Shown here: positions 37,425 to 49,655 of the stretch, one piece after another
Layout: each line of letters begins with the position of its first letter
Position numbering within the stretch: the first letter of the stretch is position 1
Assembly: GCF_026230105.1 (NCBI RefSeq)
Contig: NC_079474.1
Location: 40,934,294 to 40,998,293, forward strand
Origin: Diorhabda sublineata
Taxonomy: Eukaryota > Arthropoda > Insecta > Coleoptera > Chrysomelidae
Length of the DNA stretch: 64,000 nt
Direction of reading: 5' to 3'
Position numbers and translations under genes: made by a program
Notes under the pieces: model-generated
What the model saw: the letters and a program-made list of their open reading frames with translations, nothing else
Told to the model about the DNA's origin: nothing
Database searches by the model: none

Positions 37425-38100
37425 ATCATATGAACTGAAAATTTGGATATTAGAAAGCTGTGTGCATGATTGGTACCGAATTTTCTCACATTGGAACAAA
37501 AACAGCGTCGTGAATATGTTTCCATCGAGCGTTTGGCAATGTTTCACAGAAAAAAAGCCGAATATTTGGGCCGTTTCATATCCACGGGTCCAACACTTCA
37601 CAGTAGAAACAAAAGAGCAATCAAAACAATGGGCTGAAAAGAGAGAACTGCCTCCAAAGAAGGCAAAGACCGTTTCATCGGCAGGCAAAGTCATGGCGTC
37701 GGTTTTTTGGGATGCGCGTAGGATAATTTCCATTGACTGTCTTGAAAAAGGAAAAACTATTATCAACTATTAAGCGAACTTATTGCAACGTTTGAGCAAA
37801 GAAATCAAGCACAAACGGCCGTATTTGGGTTAGAAGAAAGTGTTGTTTTATCAAGACCATACAGCAGCTCACGCATCCGTTATTGCAATGGCCAAAATAA
37901 ATGAATTAAAGTTTGAATTGCTACCTCATGCACCTTATTCGCCAGATTTAGTAGCTTCGGATTATTTTCTGTTCCGAGACTTGGAAAAATGGCTTGATGG
38001 TCAAAGATTTTCCAATAATGAAGAGATAATATCGGCAGTTAATGGCTATTTTGAGGATCTTGACGATTCTTATTAAAAAATGGCTATCGAAAAGGAGATT
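37425..38100 (+). mobile_element. decayed mariner relic, fifth copy, catalytic Asp lost
   Basis: The + strand encodes the C-terminal two thirds of a mariner transposase in three frames. Segments in order: 'VPNFLTLEQKQRREYVSIER' with 'LAMFHRKKAEYLGRFIS', 'ETKEQSKQW', 'PKKAKTVSSAGKVMASVFWD', 'LEKGKTI', and 'VLFYQDHTAAHASVIAMAKI' followed by 'LLPHAPYSPDLVASDYFLF'. The tail has 'WLDGQRFSNNEEIISAVNGY' and a shortened 'KGDYVKK' end. The second and third catalytic Asp are kept, with 34 residues between them. The usual 'VDETWIHHY' block with the first Asp is replaced by 'STGPTLHSRN', so catalysis is lost. The 5' end is missing or unrecognisable and no TIRs were defined. Confidence 0.9.
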
Positions 38101-38875
38101 ACGTTAAAAAATAAATAAATTTTCCCAAAATTTTTGTGTTTTCTTTGTTTCAATGATTCATTCTTTGTAATTATTTGACCTCAACCATGAAAAAACATAA
38201 TTTTGAGACTCAGTCCCAGAAAATTTATCATATTCATATTAACACATTATTGCGAGGGTGTTTGATTAATTTTTCCATTTCATTTCAAACCGGCTTTTGC
38301 AAGTGATATTGCCAATTTGACTACCACAGCAAAAGTATCCATTTAATCCTTAATTGTGGCCGTATGGCACTTAATTGCCGAAATTAGATCGAAAATAAAT
38401 GAGTATCATTAGAGCAACTACGCGGGAGTTATGGAGTTCCTACAAGAATGGATTTCTCGGTGGATTAGGCGAAACCAAAATTTATGGCGGATCGAGTAGG
38501 GTAAACTCCTAAAGTGACGGGAATTTCAGAAGAGATAATACGCTAAATTTGCAGGAATATACCGTTTCAGTAGAATTTTAAATCGGGTTATTGATTTGTC
38601 CTATCCTAATAATTTTCTATTTAAAGCAACATTACCTGTCTTATACCATCTAAAAATGAAAAATCACACTAAACAAGATGTTTATGAGGATTATTGATAT
38701 TTATGTGTCCCAGTCGCACATGGTACATTTTCCGAACTAAAATAATGTTCAATAAAAAGGTTGATTATATGGAATCAATACTTCATTATTTCTATCAAGC
38801 GTCAATTTGAATATTGATTTTTGAAATCCAAAATTTTATTTTTTTTTTTAAGAAATGACACAATTTAAAGCCGTT
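38101..38875. other. intronic DNA, possible mariner-end fragment
   Basis: GCGAGGGTGTTTGATTAATT at about 38254-38273 resembles the outer end of a mariner TIR, but no partner end or transposase follows. Otherwise nothing recognised. Confidence 0.35.
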
Positions 38876-40085
38876 GCAAATTTTAACAAATCATTTCCTA
38901 GACCATAGGTAACGAAAGCTCGGAATATATTAGTGTTAGTGCACTTGCATTCTTCTATAGACTTTTAATTCCGGTTACACGTTGTTTCTCCCAACCCCTC
39001 TATTTCTTAGAATCCTTCAAATATCGTTCCTTTCAATTTTATCGAAAACCTTTTTAAGATCAATGAAAAGGTGCGTCTTTTTTAATTCTCTAATAATTTT
39101 ATTTATTTGTCTTATTATAAAGTTCGTGTCTATTATTTGATTTAAATCCATATTAAGTGTTTCTTAGTGACTAGTAATGTAATGTCTCTATAATTTTTCT
39201 ATTTTTTGTATCTTTTGTTGTATATTGGAACATTTATGGCAATTTATCAATCTTCTGGTACCACCCCCTTCTTAGTATTCTATTCATATCAGCTCTTAGG
39301 CAGTCTATCATCATATTTACTGTTATATAGTAATTTCCTGGTGCTTTTCTTGCCTAAACTTTTATTACGGTTTTTGTTATTTTTCTTTATTATATATGTT
39401 TTACTTTCTTGCCTCTCTAGGTTAACCAGTAGTGCTTCCATTTGTTCTTTATCATTTTGTTGTTACTTCTTCTCCTTTCAACAATTGTTTAAAATGTTGT
39501 CTTCGTCTTTCCAATACTCCTTTCGATATAATTTGAATATTGTCGATTTTTACTCTCTGTGAGGTTGCTACTTTATTTTTCATTACATCTCACATTACTC
39601 CAAAAAACTATCTTCTAATTTTCTTTATAAGCATTCTTCATTATTTTTTTCCCAACCTCAATTCATGATTTTTGTTTTTCGTCTCTGATAATTTCCTTGA
39701 CTTGCGATCTGCTTCTGGTACTCTTCATTTTACAGATAGTTAAATCTCGTATTCTTACGTTTCTTATGCTCAACTGCTCCTTTCACCCTTTCGTTCCACC
39801 ATATGTTCTTCCAAATCTACTGTGCTCAATTTTTGTAGTTCTCCATGCTGTTTAGTTGTCTTAAGTACTGCCTCATTAAATTTTAACCATAATTTCTCTA
39901 CTGTCACTAATCGATAAATTCTTTGCTGCCAGTTATGTTTTCATGTAGGTATTCTTGATATTTGATTTTGGTTTATTTCTCTTTTAATTAGTTACACCTT
40001 ATCTTCATATTTATTTTTTTGTATGTTCTTTATTATTAATTTTTTTTCTCCATTCCATTCCGTTCCCAGTAGAAAATGAAAATTT
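38876..40085 (-). mobile_element. RTE-like LINE relic (linker and N-terminal RT region)
   Basis: Reading the minus strand from high to low coordinates gives the order expected of endonuclease-RT (RTE-type) LINEs. First is a basic linker (about 39800-39560) with 'KEIIRDEKQKS' and 'KKIMKNAYKEN'. Next is a segment resembling 'HFEQLLKGEEV' (about 39490-39450). Then 'GVVPED..IAINVPIYNKRYKK..NYRDITLL' (about 39270-39170) matches the 'W..AxIVPIYKKGDxxxCxNYRGITLL' block. Last is 'HLFIDLKKVFDKIERNDI.RILRNRGVG' (about 39080-39000), the RT motif with the FxDxxKAFD core. Many stops and frameshifts are present, and the palm YADD region is absent. Confidence 0.85.
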
Positions 40086-40147
40086 ATAATCTCCAGTCCT
40101 CTCCTAAACTGCACATTTTTTATTTTTGTCTACAGTTTTCTACTCAT

Positions 40148-40320
40148 TAAGAAGTAATTATTTCGTTATCGTCTTCAGAGATTGAAGGTAAACTGTATCG
40201 TCTTCAAAGTCTGAAGGTACACTTCACGTACCTTCATTCTCTGAAGACGACAACTTGGTTATCGAAACGCGCGTCAGATATCGTAATTGTGAGTGTTGGT
40301 GTAGTGGTAGTGAAAATAAT
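40148..40320 (+). repeat. palindrome plus dispersed repeat motif, copy 1
   Basis: TCGTCTTCAGAGATTGAAGGTA at about 40170 is mirrored by TACCTTCATTCTCTGAAGACGA near 40237 (only the first and last bases of each arm are cited here). They form an inverted repeat of about 80 bp. It runs into ACAACTTGGTTATCGAAACG and GTAATTGTGAGTGTTGGTGT. The last part recurs in the opposite orientation at about 44070-44140. It lies just beyond the 5' end of the minus-strand RTE-like relic. The source element is unknown. Confidence 0.65.
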
Positions 40321-41432
40321 GTGCTCAGCATGAATATCACCAACGGTTCCAGAAATTCCAATTTAGTCGTAATTATATAGATAAGTTAGACGTCGATAAA
40401 TTGTTAGGGTAACTTTTATGTTGAAATTTTCACGTATATATAACATAAATGAAGCGACCGTTGATAAAAGCGATCTAACATATTTGTACCGTGCCAATAC
40501 GTTCATTTAAACGAAAAGCTTTTATATTTGTTAACAACTTCACATCATTACTCCCTTTTTATGTAATTGAGACAAAAGAAATCCACCCAAATGACGAAAA
40601 TAGAGAAATAATACTCAAGAGTACTCATTTCCGAATAAAATAATTGCAGTCTCACATATTCGAAGCATATCAGTGAAGCTTGGGTAAAGCCATCTTCAAA
40701 TTAAATTTTTCACCATATTTAAATTGGATATTCTTTCCAATTACTATATTCCGATGGCAGTTGGCAAATATAGAAATTGGAAATATGCAATTTTAGAATA
40801 GATGTATCGGTTTCAGAGTTATCACTGTTAATTTTTTCAGTCCGAGTGCTGAAGTGAGAGAATCGATACGAAAAGTAGGTAAAACATATTACAAGGGTTG
40901 AATAAAAAGAAAAGAATCGCTGGAATCCACATTATACAACTGTAAAGATATCAATTGAATATTTGAGAATATAAAACTACCCTAAAAGTTTTACAAAAAT
41001 GATTAGGAGCTGTGGCAACGTTAAGTCAAAATTACTTCAAACTTCCAATTATACAATGCCGAATTTTTGTGAGTAATTATTGGAAACTACCACATTTAAA
41101 TTTTAAAAATGGTTGTAATTTATAAATTTAACATTTCTCGCTTGATAATGGCCACTCCAATAAAATCCAAGAGCATCAAGTTCTTTATTTTAATGAATCG
41201 TGATAAATACGAGAGCTATTCTAAAGCAAATGCTTCATCATAGCAGTGGATAATATTTGAAATTTCTTCTTCATATGATTCTGTCGTCTAGAATATTAGC
41301 CATTTAGTGGCATTTCCACTTTTTTCTTCCTGGGAAACGCTATTTCCGCCATTTTTAAGCTGAAGGCAGCATTTTCGGCTAGAATTTTTTTTCATTAGGT
41401 TGTTTTCATGTCTTACATTAACCTTTTTCGTA
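40321..41432. other. intronic DNA, nothing recognised
   Basis: No coding or repeat feature recognised before the compound repeat that begins near 41433. Confidence 0.4.
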
Positions 41433-42428
41433 AGGTTGTAGGATTTTAGCCATAAACTATATTATAAACCACCACTTAAAACTGGTGGGGTTTTCCATGG
41501 CATCGCTCAATTTAAAGTTTCATATCGATAAAACGGTCAGATTAACTCATTCAGAAATATTCCCTATTTTATGCTGTTCGTAGAAAACGGTATTTCGACC
41601 AATTTTTAGCTGATAGCCCAATCATAGTAGGTAAAAAAGGGTCAACCTCGAAATGGAAGATAATAAGCTGAAAATTAATGGTATAAACCTTTGTTTTGTC
41701 GTTCTATATATTGTCTGAAAAGTCACCATTGCTATCATGTCCGCGTCTTAAGATAATGAAGGTCAAAGGTCATCAAAATCGATTTTTTGCGAATATTTCG
41801 ATTCCTATTGTTCAAATAAGATTTGTATTTATTATAAAAGTTGTAGAGTATAAAATACTCCACAACTTTTGTTTAACCTTTTTTCCCATAAAACCAACCA
41901 TTTTTTGTGTAGAACGTGAAGACTACGCAGTGTTTAGTCAAATATGGGCTTATGTAAGGTCAAGCGTTTATCAGTACTTGTATTAAGTCAATTACTTACT
42001 AAAAATTACAATTACTAAACAATGCCCATTATTATGTACCGAGATATTCACAAAAAACCGATTCTGATGACATTTGAACTTCAATATCTTAAGACGCAAA
42101 CAAGATAGCAATGGTGACTTTTGAAAGAATGTTTAGAACGACATAACAAAGGTTTATATCAATTATCTTTTATTCCGAGGTGAAACCCCTAATACGTCTG
42201 GGCTATGAGGACATACCGGATAGAACTTCCATTCATTACATTGTTCACATATTGTTCACACAAACCTGTTTAGAAATTCTGGTAGGTTATAGGTTTCTTG
42301 TTAAAAAACCGTATTACAAACCGCATCTCACAACTGGCAGGATTTTGAATTGCAGCGCTCATTTTATAGTTTTATATCGTGATAACGGTCACCATAACTC
42401 AGACAGAAACATTCTTTACTTTCTGAAT
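41433..42428. mobile_element. compound fold-back element: direct outer repeats, inverted inner arms
   Basis: The structure is nested. Outer segments 41433-41579 and 42283-42428 are direct repeats: each has AGGTT(G/A)TAGG, then ACTGG(T/C)(G/A)GG(G/A)TTTT, ...CGCTCA, TATCG(A/T)...AACGGTCA and CAGAAA(T/C)ATTC. Inner arms 41637-41813 and about 42030-42186 are inverted: AAAGTCACCATTGCTATC on the left faces GATAGCAATGGTGACTTT on the right. The match extends over roughly 150 bp per arm at perhaps 80-85%. A tight hairpin (AAAAGTTGT(A/G)GAGTATT stem, 41837-41870) lies in the loop. There is no coding capacity. The mixture of direct and inverted copies suggests rearrangement of a tandemly arranged non-autonomous element. 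Confidence 0.75.
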
Positions 42429-43738
42429 AGCCCTAGTATACCATGAAACTCTAGATTAGAGTCATAAACGAAGCAAACAAGTATGTTTGAAACTTCACAA
42501 GATAAATTACAAATTACATTCTCAATTATCAGAAGAAGAGATTAATATATTACTTCAATACAACCAATTTTATTTTAGAGTAATTTAAATAATTTTTTTC
42601 TGTTGAATTCCATTAACGCGGTTAATCATTTCATAATGTGTTTGATCATTGCACTGGAAGATTATATGTGATATGTCCTACAAACTGTGTTGTTTAAAGG
42701 CAACTTTGAGATAATAAAATATTAAATGAATTGGGAGTTACAAGATAAAAATGAAATAACAGTTTGTATTGACCGTAATAATTACATACAAAACTACTTT
42801 CTAATTTCGAAAAATAAAAATTACTCCATTTTATGAGAATTGAAAACTATTCGAAACAATCGCTGGTCTTTGCGATACCGCACTCGAAGAGAACGGAGTA
42901 TAACAGGGCACAGCAGGACTGTCATTGACACGCACTGGGGGGTCCAATTGAAATATTGTAAATCGCAAGTAACATGTTGTATCGAGTGGTGCACACACGC
43001 TTATATAACACGATGATGGTCGAGTTCCGTCTAAGTGGGCTGGTTGGTATATATAATACTCGACTATCGATTGTTATAAACTGCGAATTTGTGGGCAGGA
43101 ATAATTTCACTCGCAGGCTACGAAAGATTCATGAGGTGAGGGCTCAAGTAGTTTCTAATATATGAAGTTTGCAAAATGTTTGGGTCGACTATATGCTATT
43201 TACTTATAATACAATGCCTAATTTGTTATATCAATTTGAAATAAACATTCATTAAGAATATCAAATCAATGAACTTTTGATTCTAAAGTTGCAAAAATGA
43301 TTAAACGGCTCAGTATTCCCAATTCAACCTTTTTTGGTTTTCTATTTATAGATAAAGGAGGTGGGTCTTCAAAATTAGCATTTACGTAGTGCGGCATGTG
43401 TTTTTAGCCTAACATAGAAATAAAGTTAATAAATGAAACAGAATATGATTGTTTTTAAATATAATCCACCTTTATTTCCATTTTTTACAACGTCTGGATA
43501 AAGCTTCTATGCTAGTATAAAAATATGATAAATCAAGTCAAAAGTTCGTACACCGCCTGTTGAATTTCATCGTCGCTGTTAAATCTTTTAACCCTTAACT
43601 TAGCCTTAAGATTTGCGAACATATGTTTAAATGATTCTCACATTATAGATTGTTTCATGTGAGTTATTTGCTGCTTAGGTTAATTAGAATGGAGTTTGAA
43701 TATCTGGATCCGTCGGTGATATTCATACTGTAAATTCC
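42429..43738. other. intronic DNA, nothing recognised
   Basis: Open frames on both strands at 42922-43165 overlap in a GC-richer patch (about 42850-43150), but the protein readings carry no motif. The patch may be part of an unidentified repeat. Confidence 0.4.
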
Positions 43739-44145
43739 TTTCTTAATTTATTTACACACTATACAATTCACATAATTTATAATAATTTACTTATAAATAT
43801 CGCTTAAATAATTTCTGCGATTACTTTTACCAATTCACTACGACTATTTATTTGAAACTGAACTGAACTGCGTTTACACAAATCATTTATATACCTAAAT
43901 AAAATTCTAGAACAAAAAGAAACATCAAAAGCGCTTTCTCCATTTATAAAAATTTATAAAAAACGCCGCGGAATTCGCCCAATTTTAAAATTCCATTTTA
44001 GCTGGACAGAGCCGGCCTAAGAACCCATTTTGCGAGCTTTTTCATAATAATACTGAATACACTGCTTACGTTACCACTACATAAACACCCACAATTACAT
44101 TGTCTAAAAGGCGTTTCAATAACCAAGTTATCGTTTTCAGTTGGA
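43739..44145 (-). repeat. dispersed repeat, second copies of the 4.96-kb and 40.2-kb motifs
   Basis: 43739-43930 matches 4955-5158 (same orientation; core CACTACGACTATTTATTT). 44070-44140 matches 40250-40320 in inverse orientation: GCGTTTCAATAACCAAGTTATCG here faces CGA..ACTTGGTTATCGAAACGC there, and TACCACTACATAAACACCCACAAT faces the GTGTTGGTGTAGTGGTA block (ends only cited). The two motifs lie about 140 bp apart here, so they may be parts of one larger element whose other copies are fragmentary. Confidence 0.62.
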
Positions 44146-44594
44146 AGTTAGATGAACCAATTTATTAGTGTTTTGGAATCATTTTATTCGTAGATAATAT
44201 TGATAATTGACATTTTCGTTCTTTCTCTATTTCTGCTGTACATGTAACCTAGTTTCAATTTTCCATTTATTCCATGTATTGACCTTCAGATTTTTTATCG
44301 TTAGTTCGTTTTGTTTCGACTTGCTTGTTGAGGGTTTATTGTAAGTTTCTCCATTTCTTGATTCAGTTGTTTGTTCATCCTAACTGATACATCTCAGTTA
44401 ATTTAGTTACGTACTGCCTGAAATTTCCCTGTCCAGTTCCTTTATTCGTTTTAATTGAATAAGATTAGTTTTATATAATGTATTGCTAATTGGGGCACTA
44501 TAAAAATATTCCTGGTGTATGTAGAATAATACCTTCCGCAGCTGTATGCCAGTTTTTGATTTGGATAAAAAAAAATAAATCAAGACCATATGGA

Positions 44595-44713
44595 CAGTGT
44601 CTCATAAGTAAGGTCGGTTTCCAATTTTTACTAGGCTTAGACGCAGAAAATTGGCGCACTGCAGTTACATCACGTCCTTTGACATATGAAAACCGACATT
44701 ACTTATGAGACTG
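44595..44713. mobile_element. 119-bp MITE with CAGTGTCTCATAAGTA ends
   Basis: The left end CAGTGTCTCATAAGTAAGGT, then CGGTTT, is mirrored at the right end (44688-44713). Reverse-complemented, the right end reads CAGTCTCATAAGTAATGTCG, then GTTTTC. About 26 bp of each arm pair, with one 2-bp gap and one mismatch. The interior of about 65 bp is non-coding. The CAG start recalls hAT-type termini, but I see no clear 8-bp target duplication, so the superfamily is open. Confidence 0.75.
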
Positions 44714-46854
44714 ACTTTAATATATGTCCTGAAATTAACTACGCTATCTAAGTGGAATTATTATCTGTTTCCTAGGCTAACGGATATTGATTCTATGGAA
44801 TATGCTAATTACATAGTAGTAAGCAAGTTAGAGAGCCCACAACACAGTAATATTAACTTGGAAAGCTATGAAATCTCTGAATTCAAAACGGAGCTATTAT
44901 AGATGAGAAATATACAGTCAAATACCGAGGCAGTATGATTCATGAAAAAAGGCATATTGCAATAACTGTCAGCTATGGTAAGACCTGAGACTATAACCTG
45001 AAAACGCTGCTATGGACATGAGTCCCAATTGTTGGAACAATAATCACATATGCAAAACTATCTTGCAATTCAAAGCCTTCGGAAAATTTCTAAAAATTGA
45101 CACATCTCGCACCTTTTATCTAGTGGTAGACATATCAACAGAGGAAGTCATATTAGGAATATTATGAAAAATGTACAGCGAATTAAAGTATTAAAAGTCA
45201 TGGAGCTTGGTCGTTCTTTGTCAGGAAATCTTCATCTGTCAATCTTGACAGTCAAAAAAGCACCAAAGATGCGTAGTAATAAGGAAAACAATTTTATAAC
45301 GAACCTGCATAGAAATGTGACTTTACTTTATTTTAATAAGCAAGCTGCCAACAAATCATTGAGCTCCCGAGTCAAAACTAACATAAAAATGCTAATAAAG
45401 AGGCCAAAATACTTGCTAGGAAAGAAGCACGAACGCCGTTCATTCGCACAGAACATCTTTAAGAAAGAGTGAAAGAAGGAAGAAAAAAGAGACGCACTTT
45501 GGTGAAGTTGTTAACTCCAAAAAGTTCCTTCGATACTATGATACTGCTAGAGTATTTGAATCTCATTAAAAAGTTTTGAGGTGGAGGAAGAAAATGCTTC
45601 GTATAAGTAAACTGTAGAAAAATCCAATTTCCTTGAAATTAGCACATATATTGGACTAAATTAGAACTATAGGCCTTATTAAATTTCAAATAGTAATATT
45701 CACTTAAGAGGTTAAAACATAATTATTGTACATAACTAGGTAAGTTGTTTAATTTTTTTAATCAATTATATATTAGTTCAATTACAATTAACTAAATAAT
45801 AGAATGATAATTTCTTGAATGTTAACTTGAATTACCTGTATAAATTGTGAAAGGTTTCGTGGGTATTCGTCATAAAAAAGTTTACCATTGTCGTATCAAG
45901 TCATAAAAGTTTCTTCGATTAAAACGTTCGTGACTGTCAACTGTGTGAACCTCCCATCAAGTGCATACAACTATCCAAATGTTTTAGATTTTATTGTTAT
46001 TTTAATTTTGGGAAGCATCCGCCTGGAAAGCTAGATAACTACGAATCGGACTAACGTTTTAAAGTTTTTTTTTTCTTTCAGTTTTACTCTTCAAAGCGAT
46101 ATTTTCAATGTAAAAGAGTCTCTCGCTTCCTGTGACTTCTTTTTAATTCCGAAAGATCGTTTTTAAATTTAATTATTCTTATATAATGCGCCTTGAGAAT
46201 TTATCTGATGTATGAGAAGTTTAGTCATGAAAAAATTCCCGTGGAAGTTTTAAAATAGTGTAAAATATTTTAATTACTATTGGGAGATTCAATATTCATG
46301 GAATGGATTCATTATTATTATTATTTTCTAAGAGGTACAGAAAGAGACAGCAATTATTTTGGTATAGTGTATAGTCTATTATTTTACATTGTTAGCAACT
46401 TATTTCTAGTTTAGTTCCTTGTACTTCATAGTATGGAATGTTTTTAAATGTTTCCATTTATTGGAAAGTATTTTGATGTCATAACTGCTAAAAATAAATT
46501 AATATTTGGAAAGAAAAGCCTCATTCTCATATGAAAATTCTATAATTTCATAATAATTACTCGTATAATACCATATTGATATTGGGTTTTGTTAAGTGAA
46601 TATTCAAATTTTTTTTTTGCGAATCAAACAAACGGATTCTAAAATGAATAGCCCGAAGAGAGTTGAAATTTTGTATTTTATAAAATAGAATTCACACTAC
46701 TACTCAAACCATAAATTTAACAAATAGCATTTTCTGTAATTTGAAGATGGATTCCAAGAGGTGCAAACTACAAGACTATCCCCAGAAAGGCAAACCATAG
46801 CGAAGATGCGATTTGAACAAAGAATAAGAAAGTGTTAAATCAGTCTGAGAATCG
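44714..46854. other. intronic DNA, nothing recognised
   Basis: A Lys-rich open frame of 102 codons (45164-45472) is the longest here. It shows no known motif and is flanked by stops without clear splice sites. A run of ATT at about 46310-46325 is a trivial microsatellite. Confidence 0.4.
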
Positions 46855-47790
46855 AACTATTCAGACGTAGATTTAATTACAAAGGTCTCTACATGTATAA
46901 GCCATTGAAGGGCACCGTAAATATGTAGACCAAGAAACTTTAATTTAAGGATCGTATCAAATCATTGTTGAGTTTGGTGTTTGGTGTTTGGTGTTTGTTG
47001 TAAAAGTCCTTTGTAGGATGAAACTAAAGTTTCTCAATATTTAAACAAAGACCGTTCGCGTCAGACCAGGACTTAATATTAATGAGATCTTAGCGCATGG
47101 TAAAATGTAAAACTTGTACATCTGAACCACTGTAGGTTAAACGCAAATAAACTATAGAATTGGACCTAAAACTGAACCCTGAGATACACTACCAACTGGT
47201 AAATTACTTAACCATTAGCTCGTATCAGTTGTTTTCTATATTCAAAGTAAGATAGAAACTATTTTAAAGGAACAACTCCAATGCCATATTATTCTAGTTT
47301 GATGATTTTTCGTGATTGACACAATCGAAGGCCTTAACAAAATCGCAAAAAAAACAAATTCGTATAAAATTTATCATTACATGAGGTATATTCTCATTAA
47401 GAACAAAAAACCTAGTCATTAGTTCATTTATTAGGTAGGAAACCAAATTGTTGAGCTTCCAAGATTTTGTATTACAAGAAACAGCAATAGACGGGTTTCC
47501 ATTAGTCTTTAAATTATCTTCGATAGGATTGGTAATAATGCAAATGCCTAGCTTTGAGTTGGAAAAGGTGTAGATTCTTCAAATAAGTTAATAGGAAGAG
47601 CACCAGTGAAGTTTTGGCTCTATACACATTTCTAAGGATAAACAGTTATAAGTAAATGAAACCAAGTACGTTTCTCCAAAATTTTTGAGTTTCAAGTATT
47701 TTGCAACATTTTTAGGGATAGCGCTGATGGTATGGCAATCAAAATGTTGGGCGTAACATCTACGATTTCGCTACGCAACGAATAATCTTC
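46855..47790 (-). mobile_element. LINE reverse-transcriptase relic
   Basis: The minus strand, read from 47790 down, shows RT-domain blocks in order. 'QQFGFLPNK.TND' lies at about 47460-47420 (the 'QxGFRxxxST' block). 'DFVKAFDCVNHE' (about 47345-47310) is the catalytic FxxxxKAFDxVxH motif. 'GSVSQGSVLGPIL' (about 47195-47155) is the usual 'GVPQGSVLGPILF' block. 'WSDANGLCLNIEKL' (about 47070-47025) stands for 'W...NGLxLNxxKT', and 'VLKLKFLGLHIYGALQWLIH' (about 46945-46890) for 'VKFLGIxxDxxLxWxxH'. The F(A/V)DD palm block between them is too decayed to read safely. It is a Jockey/CR1-like non-LTR RT with frameshifts and stops. Confidence 0.87.
46971..46999. repeat. four tandem copies of a GTTTGGT-type unit
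   Basis: A 7-bp unit (TTTGGTG) is repeated about four times within the LINE relic. It is a minor simple repeat. Confidence 0.7.
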
Positions 47791-49655
47791 TATTGTTCAT
47801 ATTTTTAAGCTGTAGATCCTCATATTAACAGTAAAGTGCACAGGGCTCAAATATACATTCCTCTTTGCGCCAAAGATATCAAACACTAGAATCAATTTTG
47901 CGAGTAGATATTATCCATCTTAGGATAAAAATGTGGTTAATTGTTCTGCCGTTAGAATTCTGGATTTTTTTGGTACATAGCCCATAGGCTAACGTTTCGA
48001 AAAGGCAATAGTTTTTGTATTCTTGGCTTTTTCGACAAAATATACAAGAAGAATAACTTTTTTGAGATATCGTCATTCCATAAGAAGTTGGTACTCGTAT
48101 ATATCTCGATCTAGATTTTGCTGGCTTGTGCCTCTAGACTAATATGTTTTAGGAATATCTGAATTTTGTCCCAAAACATTTTTTAAAACTACCATGAATT
48201 AAACTGACAGAAAATAGAACAATGTCGATAATAAATATATCGTTACTATGGAAATATTGATTTTGTTTGGTACTATTACGATGTATTATGATTACTTTGA
48301 TAATATTATATTCAGAATTCAATGGCTGAACAAAATTCGTTCAAAGTGAAAAAAATTTATCAATCCATTATTCTCACGAAATGTAACTATTGAAGAAACC
48401 CTACCGAATTTTCACGATAAATCTTCGGAAATCTCAATTTTGGGAAGTTGAACAAACATAACGCACCCGAATCTAATTCTAAGAGATATAACACGATAAA
48501 AAAGTTTTTTCATTCAATCCTAACTGGTAATGGTCGTAAATAATATAATTATTACATCACATAGCTGAAAAGATTTTTTTGTGGAAGCGTTAGAAGGAAA
48601 ACTGAGTGAAACATTGACCGAAATTTCATAAGTAACGAAGGAAGGAAGAGACTAGTAAAATTGCAACATTATTAATTGAAAAAGTTTAAGTAAATATGTC
48701 AATTTTGTTTATAATTGCTTATACTATTTTGGATTGAAGAGATTGTTTTAAATATGTTAAGGCCCCAATTTTGATGAAAGTGTTTATGAAAATGTTGTTT
48801 TATGCTTTAAGGATTGTCTTTTTCCGAAATAAACGAATAGACCATTCTTGGATATACCACAAATGATATATACAGAAGTGCTACTAAAACAAGCACCATT
48901 CTTCAGGGAAACAACATTTGGGGAAAATAGTCAAGCTCTGCTCTATTATTATAGAATAAAGTTCTGATTCACTGAATCATTAACAGCATTTTAATTATTT
49001 CAACATCATCACCTGAATCTGAATTGTCAGTTTTATCCTCTATCTGGTTAATCGACAGTGCACTCGTTAACAATTAAATAATCAACTTTTTTCTTGTGTT
49101 GAGAACTCTGTCGTGTTATTTTTCAAACACGAATCCATATTTCATTTCCTACAATTTAGAACGTGTTCAGAGAATAAAGATATTGAAACGGTCGGATCCA
49201 ACAAAAGTCCAACAATAATTATGTCATTGTATGTATGTAAACGGCCGCCACAATTTAGATTTTAAGAAAATAGCATCAAAAATAAGAGGTACTTGGATTT
49301 TTCCTTTCATGATTCAAGATACGTTGAACCGGATAAATTCTATACAACCCTACCATTTTCCGTTTTAGAGAAAAATATAAATAAATCAACGCATATATCT
49401 GTCAGAAACATACGCGACAAATAGAGGGTTGATATTTGGTCAGGACTCATAAAAGATTATTTATTTTCCAAATAAAAGGTAATAGAAAGTATTTATAGAA
49501 ATAGAAAGTAGCAAATATTGGGCACATCATATCATATTGAATCTAATGGATATTCACTGTGAATTTTTTTGGTTTCTGAAATTTCTCATAATAGCTCAAT
49601 AATTGCTACTTGTTTTTTCATTTTTCATTTAATAGGACCCATTCCTGTTTGAATC
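47791..49655. other. intronic DNA, nothing recognised
   Basis: Nothing recognisable between the two minus-strand LINE relics. Part of it (47790-48000) could be the decayed 5' side of the first relic. Confidence 0.4.

Noticed and set aside
38254..38275. CGAGGGTGTTTGATTAATT as the end of the mariner at 37.4 kb
   Set aside because: It points the wrong way for the right end of that element and has no partner; it may be a stray fragment.
45164..45472. 102-codon Lys-rich open frame
   Set aside because: Basic, but without HMG-like or other known motifs; I see no homology to the two HMG-box-like genes.
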